This document shows, one piece after another, positions 52,175 to 61,200 of a DNA stretch of 64,000 nt; position 1 is the first letter of the stretch, and each line of letters starts with the position of its first letter. A program made the translations under genes and the position numbers. The notes beneath the pieces were generated by a model. The model was not told the origin of the DNA. It searched no databases and was given only the letters and a program-made list of their open reading frames with translations. Source of the DNA: Lewinellaceae bacterium (lineage in GTDB: Bacteria; Bacteroidota; Bacteroidia; Chitinophagales; Saprospiraceae); assembly GCA_020636095.1 (NCBI GenBank), contig JACJYN010000005.1, positions 372,001 to 436,000 on the forward strand, written 5' to 3'.

Positions 52175-53368
52175 TCAGCCATCCCCCTCACCCATTTCCA
52201 TGATCTTGATCTCCACTCGTTGGTTTTTTCTCCGGCCATAAGGTGTCTTATTCGAGGCAACGGGCTCTCGTTTACCGTAGCCCTTGAACTGTAGCCTTTT
52301 ACGGGAGATTCCTTTGGATGCCAGGTAGTCCGCTACTGCTTTGGCACGGGCGGTTGACAGCCGGTCGCAATATTCATCGGTGGGTAAATTGTTGGTGTGT
52401 CCGCCAATCTCGATGATCACATCCTCATTCAGGTCGAGGAATTCGTATACTTCATTGAGGAAATCATAGGATTCTTTTTCTATACGGGAGCTATCTGCTT
52501 CGAAATACAGCTTATCCAGGGTAATGGATAAGCCTTTGGCCATTTCGGAGCGCTTCACCCCGGCAATAGTTTTCTCCGGCGCCGGTTTGGGCGGTGACTT
52601 GGGCGTCGCCTGGGCAGTAACTGCCGGTTGCTGGGGCTTAGCCGGTTTGGGCGCCGGTTTAGGCGGCTCTGTCTTAGCAACATCGGGTTGTGCCGGCTTA
52701 GCAGCTATGGGTTCATCTTCCACCTCTTCATCACAGGGAATGGGTTGAATAGGAGATGCGTTATCCACCAGTATATTTCCATTATAGGGAAATAGCGTGG
52801 GCGTTTCGTAAAAGGCCTCCAGCGTGATAAAGGTATAATCGGCAATGGGCTCAAATTTGAAGTTGAACTGCATCCATTGGTACTTGTTGATCATGGGGCT
52901 TTCGTCGAGCAGGAATTGCTTATCACAATTGCCAAAACCGCCCCAAATCCTCAATTTGGCGGGGGTTGTATAATTTGCCTGCAAGTTGTTGGCGCGGCTC
53001 AGGCTGATGTACAATTCGGAGCGGGCCAGGTCGATACTGAATTCATAGCATTGCCCTTTCTTCAGCGGGTGGCTGAGCTTTTGAGAAACGGACTCCCATG
53101 TATCATTATCCCGTACGACCATGCCCAGGTAGGTAGCTCCATGGTTGGCCGGCTTTGTAACGCTGAATTCACCACTCGGCTGAATATCGGGAGGCGATTC
53201 AGCTGGAAACCGAATGCTCCCGCAGTCGAACCACCCTGCGGGTTCTATACTGTGCCGGGGCATATCTTCAAAAGACGGATTGGTCAGATAAATGGCATCT
53301 TCCTGGCTAAAGGCGAAATAACAACTGGCGATAACTAGGAGTAATAGCAACGAACTTCGTTTCCTCAT
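52175..53368 (-). CDS. OmpA-family protein with a Pro/Ala-rich linker
   Basis: The 397-residue protein has a signal peptide (LLLLLVIASCYFAFSQ), an N-terminal carbohydrate-binding-like beta domain (LTNPSFEDMPRHSIEPAGWFDC), a Lys/Pro/Ala linker at about residues 215-275 and a C-terminal OmpA peptidoglycan-binding domain (FEADSSRIEKESYDFL, IEIGGHTNN, RAKAVADYLASKGI, RKNQRVEIKI). It should sit in the periplasm or outer membrane and hold the cell wall. The jelly-roll-like front end is typical of Bacteroidota surface proteins. Confidence 0.82.
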   Translation of the reverse strand: MRKRSSLLLLLVIASCYFAFSQEDAIYLTNPSFEDMPRHSIEPAGWFDCGSIRFPAESPPDIQPSGEFSVTKPANHGATYLGMVVRDNDTWESVSQKLSHPLKKGQCYEFSIDLARSELYISLSRANNLQANYTTPAKLRIWGGFGNCDKQFLLDESPMINKYQWMQFNFKFEPIADYTFITLEAFYETPTLFPYNGNILVDNASPIQPIPCDEEVEDEPIAAKPAQPDVAKTEPPKPAPKPAKPQQPAVTAQATPKSPPKPAPEKTIAGVKRSEMAKGLSITLDKLYFEADSSRIEKESYDFLNEVYEFLDLNEDVIIEIGGHTNNLPTDEYCDRLSTARAKAVADYLASKGISRKRLQFKGYGKREPVASNKTPYGRRKNQRVEIKIMEMGEGDG

Positions 53369-53660
53369 TTTAATTAATTATTTTCTTCAAAAATATAGGA
53401 AACCGGCTGTACAGCCAGGTAAATAAACGCTTCATTCCCACCCCTTCTTTTACGAAAGTAAAGATTTCCTGTGGTGTATAACGTCGCCAACCGTAAGAAT
53501 TGTTGTAATAAACACTTTCTTGTTTGGGGGCAGTTCTTGGAAATTAAGGGAATAAACCCAAAAGAGCGGGTTCTATTATTGCTCTTAACGCTTTTTTAAG
53601 GAAAAATTGGCGCGATACCCGGAGGCAGGCATATCTCTGCCATTGCCTCCGGGTAAAAGG

Positions 53661-54884
53661 TTAGCTAAAGGCGTTAAGCCCGGTGACGTCCATACCTGTG
53701 ATCAACAGGTGAATGTCGTGGGTGCCCTCATAGGTTACGACCGATTCCAGGTTCATCATGTGGCGCATAATGGGATATTCGCCGGTAATGCCCATGCCTC
53801 CGTGTATCTGCCGGGCTTCCCGGGCTATCTCCAGCGCCATTGCTACGTTATTGCGTTTGGCCATGGATATCTGCGCCGCCGTCGCTTCTCCGCGGTTGGC
53901 GAGTTGCCCCAGGCGCCAGGCCAGTAGTTGAGCTTTGGTGATTTCTGTGATCATCTCCGCCAGCTTCTTTTGAGTCAGCTGGAACTGTCCGATCGGCTTG
54001 CCAAACTGGCGCCGCTCCTGGGCATATCTCAGGGCGGAATCGTAGCAATCCATCGCAGCGCCAATAGCGCCCCAGGCAATGCCATAACGAGCCTTGGAAA
54101 GGCAGGACAAGGGGCCGCGCAGGCCTTTGATCCCCGGGAATACGTTCTTCTTGGGCACCCGCACATCTTCAAATACGAGTTCTCCGGTGACGGAGGCACG
54201 CAGCGACCATTTACCGTGAATCTCCGGGGCGGAGTAGCCCTCCATGTCTTTTTCTACGACCATACCCAGTATTTTGCCTTCTTCATCTTTGGCCCAAACC
54301 ACTGCGATATCCGCTACGGGTGAGTTCGTAATCCACATCTTGGCGCCGTTGAGGATATAGGCATCTCCATCGTCTTTTACCCGGGTAACCATTCCACTCG
54401 GGTTGGAGCCGTGATCGGGCTCGGTCAGCCCAAAGCAGCCGATGAGCTCGCCCGCGCCGAGCTTGGGCAGGTATTTGCGTTTTTGCTCTTCCGATCCGTA
54501 CTTAAAGATCGGATACATAACCAGAGAACCTTGTACAGAGGCCATGGAGCGAATGCCGGAATCTCCCCGCTCCAGTTCCTGCATGATTACCCCGTAGGCC
54601 ATTTCATCCATACCCCCGCCACCGTATTCAACCGGCAGGCTGGGGCCAAAAGCCCCGATCTCCGCCAGGCCTTTAAATAGGTGCACCGGGCATTCGGCCC
54701 GCTCGGCGTACTCCTCAATGACCGGGCTTACTTCCTGCTTTACCCAGCTGCGTACAGCATCCCGGGCCAGCAGGTGGTCATCATCGAGCAGTTCGTCGAT
54801 GAGGTAATAATCATGACCCTGAAAGCGGTCCTCTTTTGCCTTCTTCGCGATAGCGCTATGAGCGCCGTTGTTGTTGCTATCCAT
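53661..54884 (-). CDS. gcdH: Acyl-CoA dehydrogenase, glutaryl-CoA dehydrogenase type
   Basis: The 407-residue flavoenzyme matches the glutaryl-CoA dehydrogenase group of acyl-CoA dehydrogenases: GCFGLTEPDHGSNPSGM, GAKMWITNSPVADIAVVWA, KWSLRASVTGELVFEDV, ARYGIAWGAIGAA and the catalytic Glu in NLESVVTYEGTHDIH near residue 388. It would oxidise and decarboxylate glutaryl-CoA to crotonyl-CoA in lysine/tryptophan degradation. Arg in RASVTG is the residue that binds the glutaryl carboxylate. Other CoA substrates remain possible. Confidence 0.8.
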   Translation of the reverse strand: MDSNNNGAHSAIAKKAKEDRFQGHDYYLIDELLDDDHLLARDAVRSWVKQEVSPVIEEYAERAECPVHLFKGLAEIGAFGPSLPVEYGGGGMDEMAYGVIMQELERGDSGIRSMASVQGSLVMYPIFKYGSEEQKRKYLPKLGAGELIGCFGLTEPDHGSNPSGMVTRVKDDGDAYILNGAKMWITNSPVADIAVVWAKDEEGKILGMVVEKDMEGYSAPEIHGKWSLRASVTGELVFEDVRVPKKNVFPGIKGLRGPLSCLSKARYGIAWGAIGAAMDCYDSALRYAQERRQFGKPIGQFQLTQKKLAEMITEITKAQLLAWRLGQLANRGEATAAQISMAKRNNVAMALEIAREARQIHGGMGITGEYPIMRHMMNLESVVTYEGTHDIHLLITGMDVTGLNAFS

Positions 54885-55042
54885 TATTTAGATTTTTGGA
54901 TTTTGGTTAGGATCTACGATCACCACAAAGGTAAACATTTCGCTACTTCTTCGCTCTATTCCGGTAAAGATGCTACTCAATTATGGCCATTTCAGAAGCA
55001 TTATTGCTTATTTTTGCCTCCGTACTCAATAATTGGATACCT

Positions 55043-55525
55043 ATGGCCACCATTGCATTGGAAGGTATGCGCTTTTACGCCTACCACGGTTACTATGAAG
55101 AGGAACGAATACTCGGCAACGAATTTATCCTGGATGTCTATGTCAATACCGAAACCATCCTCACCAAGTTTGTCGATGACCTGCACGCTGACCTCGACGA
55201 GGTGGATGAAATGCTGAAGGCCGCCGATATGTCATTGAAAGACATCGGCGTTAAAAGAGGAAAAGCCGAGAAAGATAAACACCGGCCCACTACAGTCAAT
55301 TATGAAACGGTATATCTTCTTTGCCAGGCCGAGATGCGGGAGTCTACTCAACTTCTGGAAACGCTGGTCGAAAGCATCGCCGAACGCATAATCGGTTATT
55401 TCGATAATGTGGAGGGCGTGTTGGTGCGGCTGAAAAAACGCCACCCTCCTCTGGGCGGCAGGGTGGATAACGCCTGGGTAATGACGGTCAAAGGAGAAAT
55501 CGAAATTCCTATGTTGGGCGAATAG
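55043..55525 (+). CDS. folB: Dihydroneopterin aldolase with a ~40-residue insertion
   Basis: The 160-residue protein has the FolB core: ALEGMRFYAYHGYYEEERILGNEF at the start, TVNYETVYLLCQAEM and FDNVEGVLVRLKKRHPPLGG. FolB is normally about 118-120 residues. The extra part (about residues 48-88: DLDEVDEMLKAADMSLKDIGV, KRGKAEKDKHRP) sits before TVNYETV, in the loop following the first beta-alpha unit. The active-site Glu and Lys regions are intact, so folate synthesis is still likely. The start at MATIALEG avoids a non-homologous 20-residue extension. Confidence 0.85.
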   Translation: MATIALEGMRFYAYHGYYEEERILGNEFILDVYVNTETILTKFVDDLHADLDEVDEMLKAADMSLKDIGVKRGKAEKDKHRPTTVNYETVYLLCQAEMRESTQLLETLVESIAERIIGYFDNVEGVLVRLKKRHPPLGGRVDNAWVMTVKGEIEIPMLGE

Positions 55526-55604
55526 TGAAAAAATAACTTTTTTGTAACAGGGCCACAGCAGCGCCCTCCGTTAATTGATTGACTATTTAATAAAAAAGAA
55601 AACT

Positions 55605-56321
55605 ATGTTCAAAAAGATCGCTGCCCTTGTGATGATCACGTCGATAATGGCGGCTTGTACTACCCAGCAGATACAAAGTACGCTCGACACCCTGGCCGGC
55701 GCCCAGGGGCTGACCACCGCCGAGGTAGGAGCGGGGCTGAAACAAGCGCTGGAGTTTGGCATTGGAGAAGGGGCTCAGCGCCTCTCCCAGGAAAATGGCT
55801 ATTTCAAAAGCCCCTATAAAATATTGCTGCCGCCCGAGGCCAGAAAAATTACCGATAAACTGCAAAATGTACCCGGGTTCAGGTCCGTGGAAGAGACGAT
55901 ACTGGAAAAGATCAACCGCGGCGCTGAAGATGCCGCCAAAAAGGCCAAACCGATCTTTGTCAATGCCATTAAGCAGATGACCTTCTCCGATGCCATGGAT
56001 ATCCTGATGGGGCCGGGCGATGCCGCCACCCAATACCTCAACCGCACCACCTACGACGCCCTTTACAATGAGTTCAACCCGGTGATCGTGCAATCCCTGG
56101 ATAAGTTCAACGCACGAGACTACTGGGCCGACGCGGTTAACACTTACAACAGTATCCCACTGGTGGAAAAGGCCAATCCCGACCTGGGTGAATATGTCAC
56201 TCAGGAAGCCCTGAAGGGCTTGTTTGCTATGGTGGAAAAGAAAGAACGAAGCATTCGTACGGATGTTAGCGCCCGCACCACCGATTTACTCAGGAAGGTT
56301 TTTGCCAAACAGGATAAGTAA
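55605..56321 (+). CDS. DUF4197-family lipoprotein
   Basis: The 238-residue protein has a lipoprotein signal (MITSIMAACTT, Cys18) and then the DUF4197 pattern: AGLKQALEFGIGEGAQRLSQENGYFKSPYKI split motif, LLPPEARKI and NAIKQMTFSDAMDILMGPGDAATQYLNRTT. The family is of unknown function and is helical and periplasmic. A 13-base-gap hairpin (ctcccg/cgggag, 56332-56357) just after the stop may terminate the gene. Confidence 0.85.
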   Translation: MFKKIAALVMITSIMAACTTQQIQSTLDTLAGAQGLTTAEVGAGLKQALEFGIGEGAQRLSQENGYFKSPYKILLPPEARKITDKLQNVPGFRSVEETILEKINRGAEDAAKKAKPIFVNAIKQMTFSDAMDILMGPGDAATQYLNRTTYDALYNEFNPVIVQSLDKFNARDYWADAVNTYNSIPLVEKANPDLGEYVTQEALKGLFAMVEKKERSIRTDVSARTTDLLRKVFAKQDK

Positions 56322-56393
56322 AAACAAAAACTCCCGAATTGTGTGCAACCCGGGAGCGCAAATCAAAAAACAGCAGGATAAATCTTTGATTGC

Positions 56394-56437
56394 TTCGAAG
56401 ATGTCAACTACGCGTTAGAGCAGTTGACATCTTCGAA
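56394..56437. terminator. 16-base inverted repeat after DUF4197 gene
   Basis: ttcgaagatgtcaact (56394-56409) is perfectly inverted as agttgacatcttcgaa (56422-56437) with a 12-base loop. It lies in empty DNA between convergent genes, so it may be a transcription end structure; no T-run follows. Confidence 0.4.
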
Positions 56438-56531
56438 ATCGCACAGAGTAGCACTTTTGTATATCAAAATTTGCCTTTTGCTATCTGGTTGCACCAAGGG
56501 CATCTCTTCTATCCAATTATCCGACTATCAT

Positions 56532-56562
56532 GTTAAAACAAAAGGCAAGCTTTTGTTTCAAC
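56532..56562. promoter_or_regulatory. Palindrome of the S24-repressor operator motif
   Basis: gttaaaacaaaa (56532-56543) and ttttgtttcaac (56551-56562) are inverted at 11 of 12 positions around ggcaagc. The same taaaacaaaa word occurs three times in the promoter region of the S24-type repressor (57522-57582). It is likely another binding site of that repressor, though no gene start is evident next to it. Confidence 0.4.
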
Positions 56563-56570
56563 CTATTCTA

Positions 56571-56760
56571 AGTACTCTGTTAAATAAATATCTTATGCTT
56601 CTGTCCGTGCCTTTTCGCCCTACTCTTCGTCCCGTCCTCGCCTTGATAGCTAAGGCTATCAGGCTCCCTGCCGGCTTGCGCAGCAGGCGGGCGGGCGCTC
56701 CTCGATTAGAACGAAAATCCATCGCCCAGAAACGATAATTTACTTAATTAACAGAGTACT
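56571..56760. mobile_element. MITE-like palindromic element, 190 bases
   Basis: agtactctgttaaataaat at the left is inverted at the right end as atttacttaattaacagagtact (to 56760), and the arms stay alignable for about 55 bases (shared blocks ttat, ttctg, ttttcg, cta). The centre carries a small palindrome tagctaaggcta-like sequence. No reading frame is credible. It is the same design as the elements at 26312, 49306 and 63138. Confidence 0.6.
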
Positions 56761-56772
56761 AAGTGCAGCGTA

Positions 56773-57507
56773 CTACAAGTCGCTGATCCTTCGGATAACC
56801 TGATACAGCCGGGTATATTCATTTACCTCTTCGACAAAGGGGTCGTGCTCCAGGTGGTTAGCGGAGATTAGTTTAAGGTGCGTAACCCTGCCCCGGGAAT
56901 CCGTAATGCCCTGAACAAACTTCACCCATAGCTGTCCGTTGTTCTTTATGGCGTATATCTTATTATCCCGAATCTCATACACACTATTGATCTCCCGGCA
57001 GATAACCATATCGCCATCGACGATGACGGGCTCCATACTGTTTCCTTTAATGGGAAAGGCAACCAGGCCGCTGCCCGCGAGGCCGGGAAGGCTGAAAAAT
57101 TCGTAGTCTTCTTTGGTGAAGCCGCCGACGTCGACAGAAGCGCCCGCGAACGCTTCAGTAGTCGTGTACAGGATATTGCCCATATAGGGCATCGGCTCCG
57201 CTACTTTGGAAAGCTTCGGGACTTCGATACCGAAGGGTTCTCCCTCGCCATCCAGCATGTAAGACTCGTTGATTCCGTACTCCTGGCAAAGCGTCCTTGC
57301 GTGCCGGTAATCAATACATCTTTTATCCTCGGAATTCAGGAAGGCCCGGATAATATGCCCGTAGGCGCGGTTGCCCAGAATGCGCTCTGCGAAATCGCCC
57401 ATGCCCTTCCCATTTCGGTCATTCTTGACAATCTCACCCCTTTCTTCCAACATATTGAACACCTTGATGAATCGCTCATTTAATTCGAGCCTATCTTCTC
57501 TGATCAT
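56773..57507 (-). CDS. S24-family (LexA/CI-like) repressor
   Basis: The 244-residue protein has an N-terminal helix-turn-helix-like region (about 10-80: FAERILGNRAYGHIIRAFL, CQEYGINESYML) and a C-terminal peptidase S24 domain with the nucleophile Ser in FPIKGNSMEPVIVDGDMVIC near residue 157 and the general-base Lys in YAIKNNGQLWVKFVQ near 200. It could be a self-cleaving DNA-damage or prophage-type repressor. A triple repeat in its own promoter suggests autoregulation. No phage genes are adjacent. Confidence 0.85.
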   Translation of the reverse strand: MIREDRLELNERFIKVFNMLEERGEIVKNDRNGKGMGDFAERILGNRAYGHIIRAFLNSEDKRCIDYRHARTLCQEYGINESYMLDGEGEPFGIEVPKLSKVAEPMPYMGNILYTTTEAFAGASVDVGGFTKEDYEFFSLPGLAGSGLVAFPIKGNSMEPVIVDGDMVICREINSVYEIRDNKIYAIKNNGQLWVKFVQGITDSRGRVTHLKLISANHLEHDPFVEEVNEYTRLYQVIRRISDL

Positions 57508-57521
57508 GATGAGGGTTTTCG

Positions 57522-57582
57522 TTTAAAACAAAAGCAAAATATTTGGTTGGCAAGTTAAAACAAAACCTTTTATAAAACAAAA
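57522..57582 (-). promoter_or_regulatory. Three direct repeats of TAAAACAAAA upstream of the S24 repressor
   Basis: taaaacaaaa occurs at 57524-57533, 57556-57565 and 57573-57582, 15-74 bases upstream of the repressor start. Repeated words in this position are typical of an autoregulated operator. A palindromic version lies downstream at 56532. Confidence 0.55.
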
Positions 57583-57746
57583 AATTTTAAACTTTTTTGC
57601 CAAACTTTTCTGCCTTCAACTGAAATCCCCGGCTACCGATGAAATGGCCAGGACAGCCCTCTCAGTTGTTTAACCAGTTGACAATACGGCCGCTCTTTTG
57701 AACCTGATGAATAGAAGGCCCGGCTCCAAGATGGGGCCCCAAACAT

Positions 57747-58205
57747 CTAAACCGTCCCCCAGTTCCGGGTACGCCACACGGAGACGAGCAAGCGGAATGG
57801 AAAGGACACAGAGCTGATAATGCTCCCGGTGCCGAATAGCAACATTTCGCTGCGGATGTAATCAACCATATTATTGCGGCGGGCATAGGGCAAATCACCG
57901 ACCAGCGCATCCAGCCCTTTTTCGTCGATAAACACCTGGAAGTTGTTTAATTCCTGAACGAGGTAGAAAACGAAGGGAAGGCATAAAAATACCAGTATAA
58001 CCTTGAGCGGCTGCAGGCGGGCGAGAAAAGTATGAGGCAGCAAAAACAGATATCTGGTGACGGTAATGGCCGTCACGATATACACAATATTTATAAACAA
58101 AAAGGGATATCCTTCCACTTCGTTGACGATCGGCAGAAGTACGGCTATCGCAACCACCACGGTGAAGGCCCAGAAAAGGATCTCAAGTAAGGCTTTTCTA
58201 TGCAT
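57747..58205 (-). CDS. Small multipass membrane protein, unknown
   Basis: The 152-residue protein has about four hydrophobic helices (residues ~8-24, 30-50, 65-85, 115-140) and a basic tail. LVGDLPYARRNNMVDYIRSEMLLFGTGSIISS is the loop and last helix (given here as two pieces of a longer run: LVGDLPYARRNNMVDYIR and SEMLLFGTGSIISS). No family was recognised; it resembles unnamed Bacteroidota membrane proteins. It lies between the S24 repressor and the M36 peptidase gene, same strand as both. Confidence 0.6.
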   Translation of the reverse strand: MHRKALLEILFWAFTVVVAIAVLLPIVNEVEGYPFLFINIVYIVTAITVTRYLFLLPHTFLARLQPLKVILVFLCLPFVFYLVQELNNFQVFIDEKGLDALVGDLPYARRNNMVDYIRSEMLLFGTGSIISSVSFPFRLLVSVWRTRNWGTV

Positions 58206-58257
58206 TGGATTTTTTTTGGTTTGACGGTTTAAGTAACCATCAGGAAGAACTCAAAGT

Positions 58258-61200
58258 TCATTCCTTAATAACCTTCCCCACCCAGACTGCTTCCCCCGCG
58301 CTTACTTTCACCACATAAAAACCCGGCGCCAGCCCGGAAATATCTACCGGCAGAAGCCGGCCGCTCCCGGTGGCATTCACCTGATATTGCCTTATGTGGC
58401 GCCCATCTATTCCGGCCAGGCCTATCGTCACCTGCGACGGCGCCTCCAGCTCCAGCATCACATTCAAAACATCACGCGCTGGGTTGGGGAAGAGCTTCAC
58501 CGCCAATTCCCGATCCCGGGATTTCGCAGCGGAGACTATCGCCGATTCCACCACCGTTCCCAAATAGGGCGCGCGGGTACAGGCCTGATCTCCCAAAAGG
58601 GAAGATACGCAAGCTTCCCCATTGTAATTCACCAGATCCAAAAACTCAATATCATCGACATACCACCCAGGATTGAAAGCGTTCGGGGCGCCCGAACCAT
58701 TGCTGCCGAAACGGAAGCGGACGAGTAGTTCCTCTCCGAGGTAAGAGCGGAGGTCAATATAGGTATCCAGCCATTCGCCGCCCGAGCTGCCGGAATAGGC
58801 CCGAAGCGCCGGAACAGACAGCGTGCTGGCGGCCAGCGGGCGCACATATGGCGTGCGGGTGATCAGCTCCTGAACGGGCTCCCAGGAGCTGCCGCCATCG
58901 GTAGAGACTTCCACGAAACCGCCATCCAGGCCGGCTTCGGTCTCGAAGCGGTGGTAAAAACGCAGCGCAGGCTGGGTTCCGGACACCACAACTGCTGCCT
59001 TTAATTCCAGCGCCTGGTCATTGGCGCTTGCCGTATTTCGAACGTACCAACTGTAATCGCCGCTGTGCGCATCATTATCTGAATAGGACCAGAAATCGAA
59101 GCCCGTGGGGTTGAGGTTGGAGGCTATCCAATTGTCCGGCCCATTTTCCATATCGTCGAGAAACTGGCGTACGGAGGGAAGGCCTGAAAGGGTACTCAGC
59201 TGATAGCTCAATACCCGCTCTTCTCCGGAAGCCATATCTCCGATGTCAAACCGGATCTCGCCACCACTTAACTCGGGAGCGCCGCCGGTAGCGGAGCCCG
59301 CCACATAAACTGTTTCGGCGGGAATCTCGTCGCTCACCATCACTTCGGTGGCCGCCGCGTCTTTATGGTTCGTCACGGTGAGGGTAACGGTAAGCACCTC
59401 ACCTGCATTTAGAAGAGGTGTAGCGCTTTTGCTGATCTTCAGTTCTTTTACACATTCCGGAAGCGGGCTGAAATCCGCCAGGCCGTCGTTGCGGTTGAAG
59501 CGGCTGCCTTGTTCTGCCGCGTAACCCAGCCCACGGCGGGCGAAAACTTCCCAAATATAGCAGGCATTGGCGCCGCCGTTGTTTATCGAGTCGGCAGCCA
59601 GCAAAGCGTCGCGGGCATCGATGAAGCCGGGGCTACAAGCCTGTAGCTTCATCGCATCCATTACCAGCTGTATGGCCAGGTTGTTACCGCTATTTCCGTT
59701 GACGGGGTCTTCATCCCAGCCGTATTCGTCCACCAGCTTCCAGTAGAGGCCCCATAACATAACCGCCCAGGCTTCTCCCAGGCTTTGGTAGGTGGTTGTG
59801 CCTGTGATATCTTCATAAGTTTGGTTGTTGATACTCCAATCGGTGGAATAGGGCTTCCGCCGCAGGCCCGTGCCGCTGGCGCCCTGCCGCAGGACGTAAT
59901 TGGCGTACGTGCGCGGCGTAGCGCCCGTATCTCCGGGCTTAACGGTAGCGGCCATCGAAAGGAAGTCGCTCCACCCTTCTCCCATCTGTTCATCGTTCGA
60001 CAGGCAACTGGTGGAGGAAGGGCCGCCCACCAGGCGGTTGGAAATGCCGTGGGTGTATTCATGGGCCACGACTACATTGTCCAGGCTGCCGTCGAGGCGG
60101 ATAGGGCCGTTGTCACCGGGGAGTTGAAAAGCCACTTCCACCTCCTGGTTCAGGGACTGGCGCAGCGTCTGGCAGTGGCTGTAACGCATCGATACAACCG
60201 GTATGTTGACCAGGGCGCCCACTGAGACCGGCCCCATGTTCACCAGGTCGTCCGCATAGTTACAAATGATAACCGCCACCGCGCCGGCATTCTGGGCATT
60301 CAGCGCTTTGCGGTCGAAATCGCAGGTTCCGCGGTCGATCAGCGCGACACTGCCGTTGAGCGCCGCTGCATTTTGGGCCGGCGCGCAGGCTAGCGAGGGC
60401 AGGCCGGTACCGCCGTTGTATTCCACTACCGGCCCTGCCAGCAGATCGTTGGTGATGTTTCCTCCGAACAGAGCGGGGCGCACCTCGTAGAAGCCGGCGA
60501 TCGCCTCCGGCGCCGTAACCGAAAAAACGGCGCCGGGTGAGTTCCAGCGGTACATCTGCATACGCCCGATGCCTCCATCGGGGCTGGTAGTGAAGTTGGC
60601 GTTGTTGACATCACTCCCATCCTGTGCTTCAGCCGCCACATAGTCTCCTGCCGCCCCGCCGTTGCCGTAGTTGTTCTGCTGGAAGTTGCCGGCCGGCTCA
60701 TCGAATCCGTAGGCGTAGGCCAGGTCGTGCATAAAGTTATTCGTATAGAACAGCTGCGTCACCGAAGCATCCTGGTAGGTTTCCGGCTCCTGAGCCAGGT
60801 TGAGGGGGAAATCGAAGTTCAGGCCGGCGCCACCGTCGGGTTCGTCGCCGGCGGAGTTGTTGTTGCCATTGCCATCCTGATAAGCGTGGACGTTGTTGCC
60901 TCTGGTAATCTGAAATTCGGGGCCTTCCTGCCCGTCGGTATCGTGCCAGCCGTAAGGGGATGCAAGGGGGTCGTGTGGGTTGAGGAGGAGTTCGCGTGCC
61001 CCTTCGGCAGGGTTTTCCAGAGGGATGGGGAAAACGCGGTATTGGGCGTCGGCGAAGAGCGTCTCCTGGTTTCTATGCTTCAGCGGCTCTGAGGAATGCC
61101 CTTCGGAGGCATGGTTGAAGCCGGAAGCCGGAAGGCGGAAGGCGGAAAATGGGGGCTTGGTATTCATTTCTGACTCCGTTCGCACTTCCGGCTTCGCACT

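Noticed and set aside
56424..56738. 104-codon frame next to the S24 repressor
   Set aside because: It spans a palindrome and the left arm of a palindromic element; translation has no fold-like pattern.
56773..57507. Prophage region based on the CI/LexA-like repressor
   Set aside because: No integrase, portal, terminase or other phage genes lie on either side.
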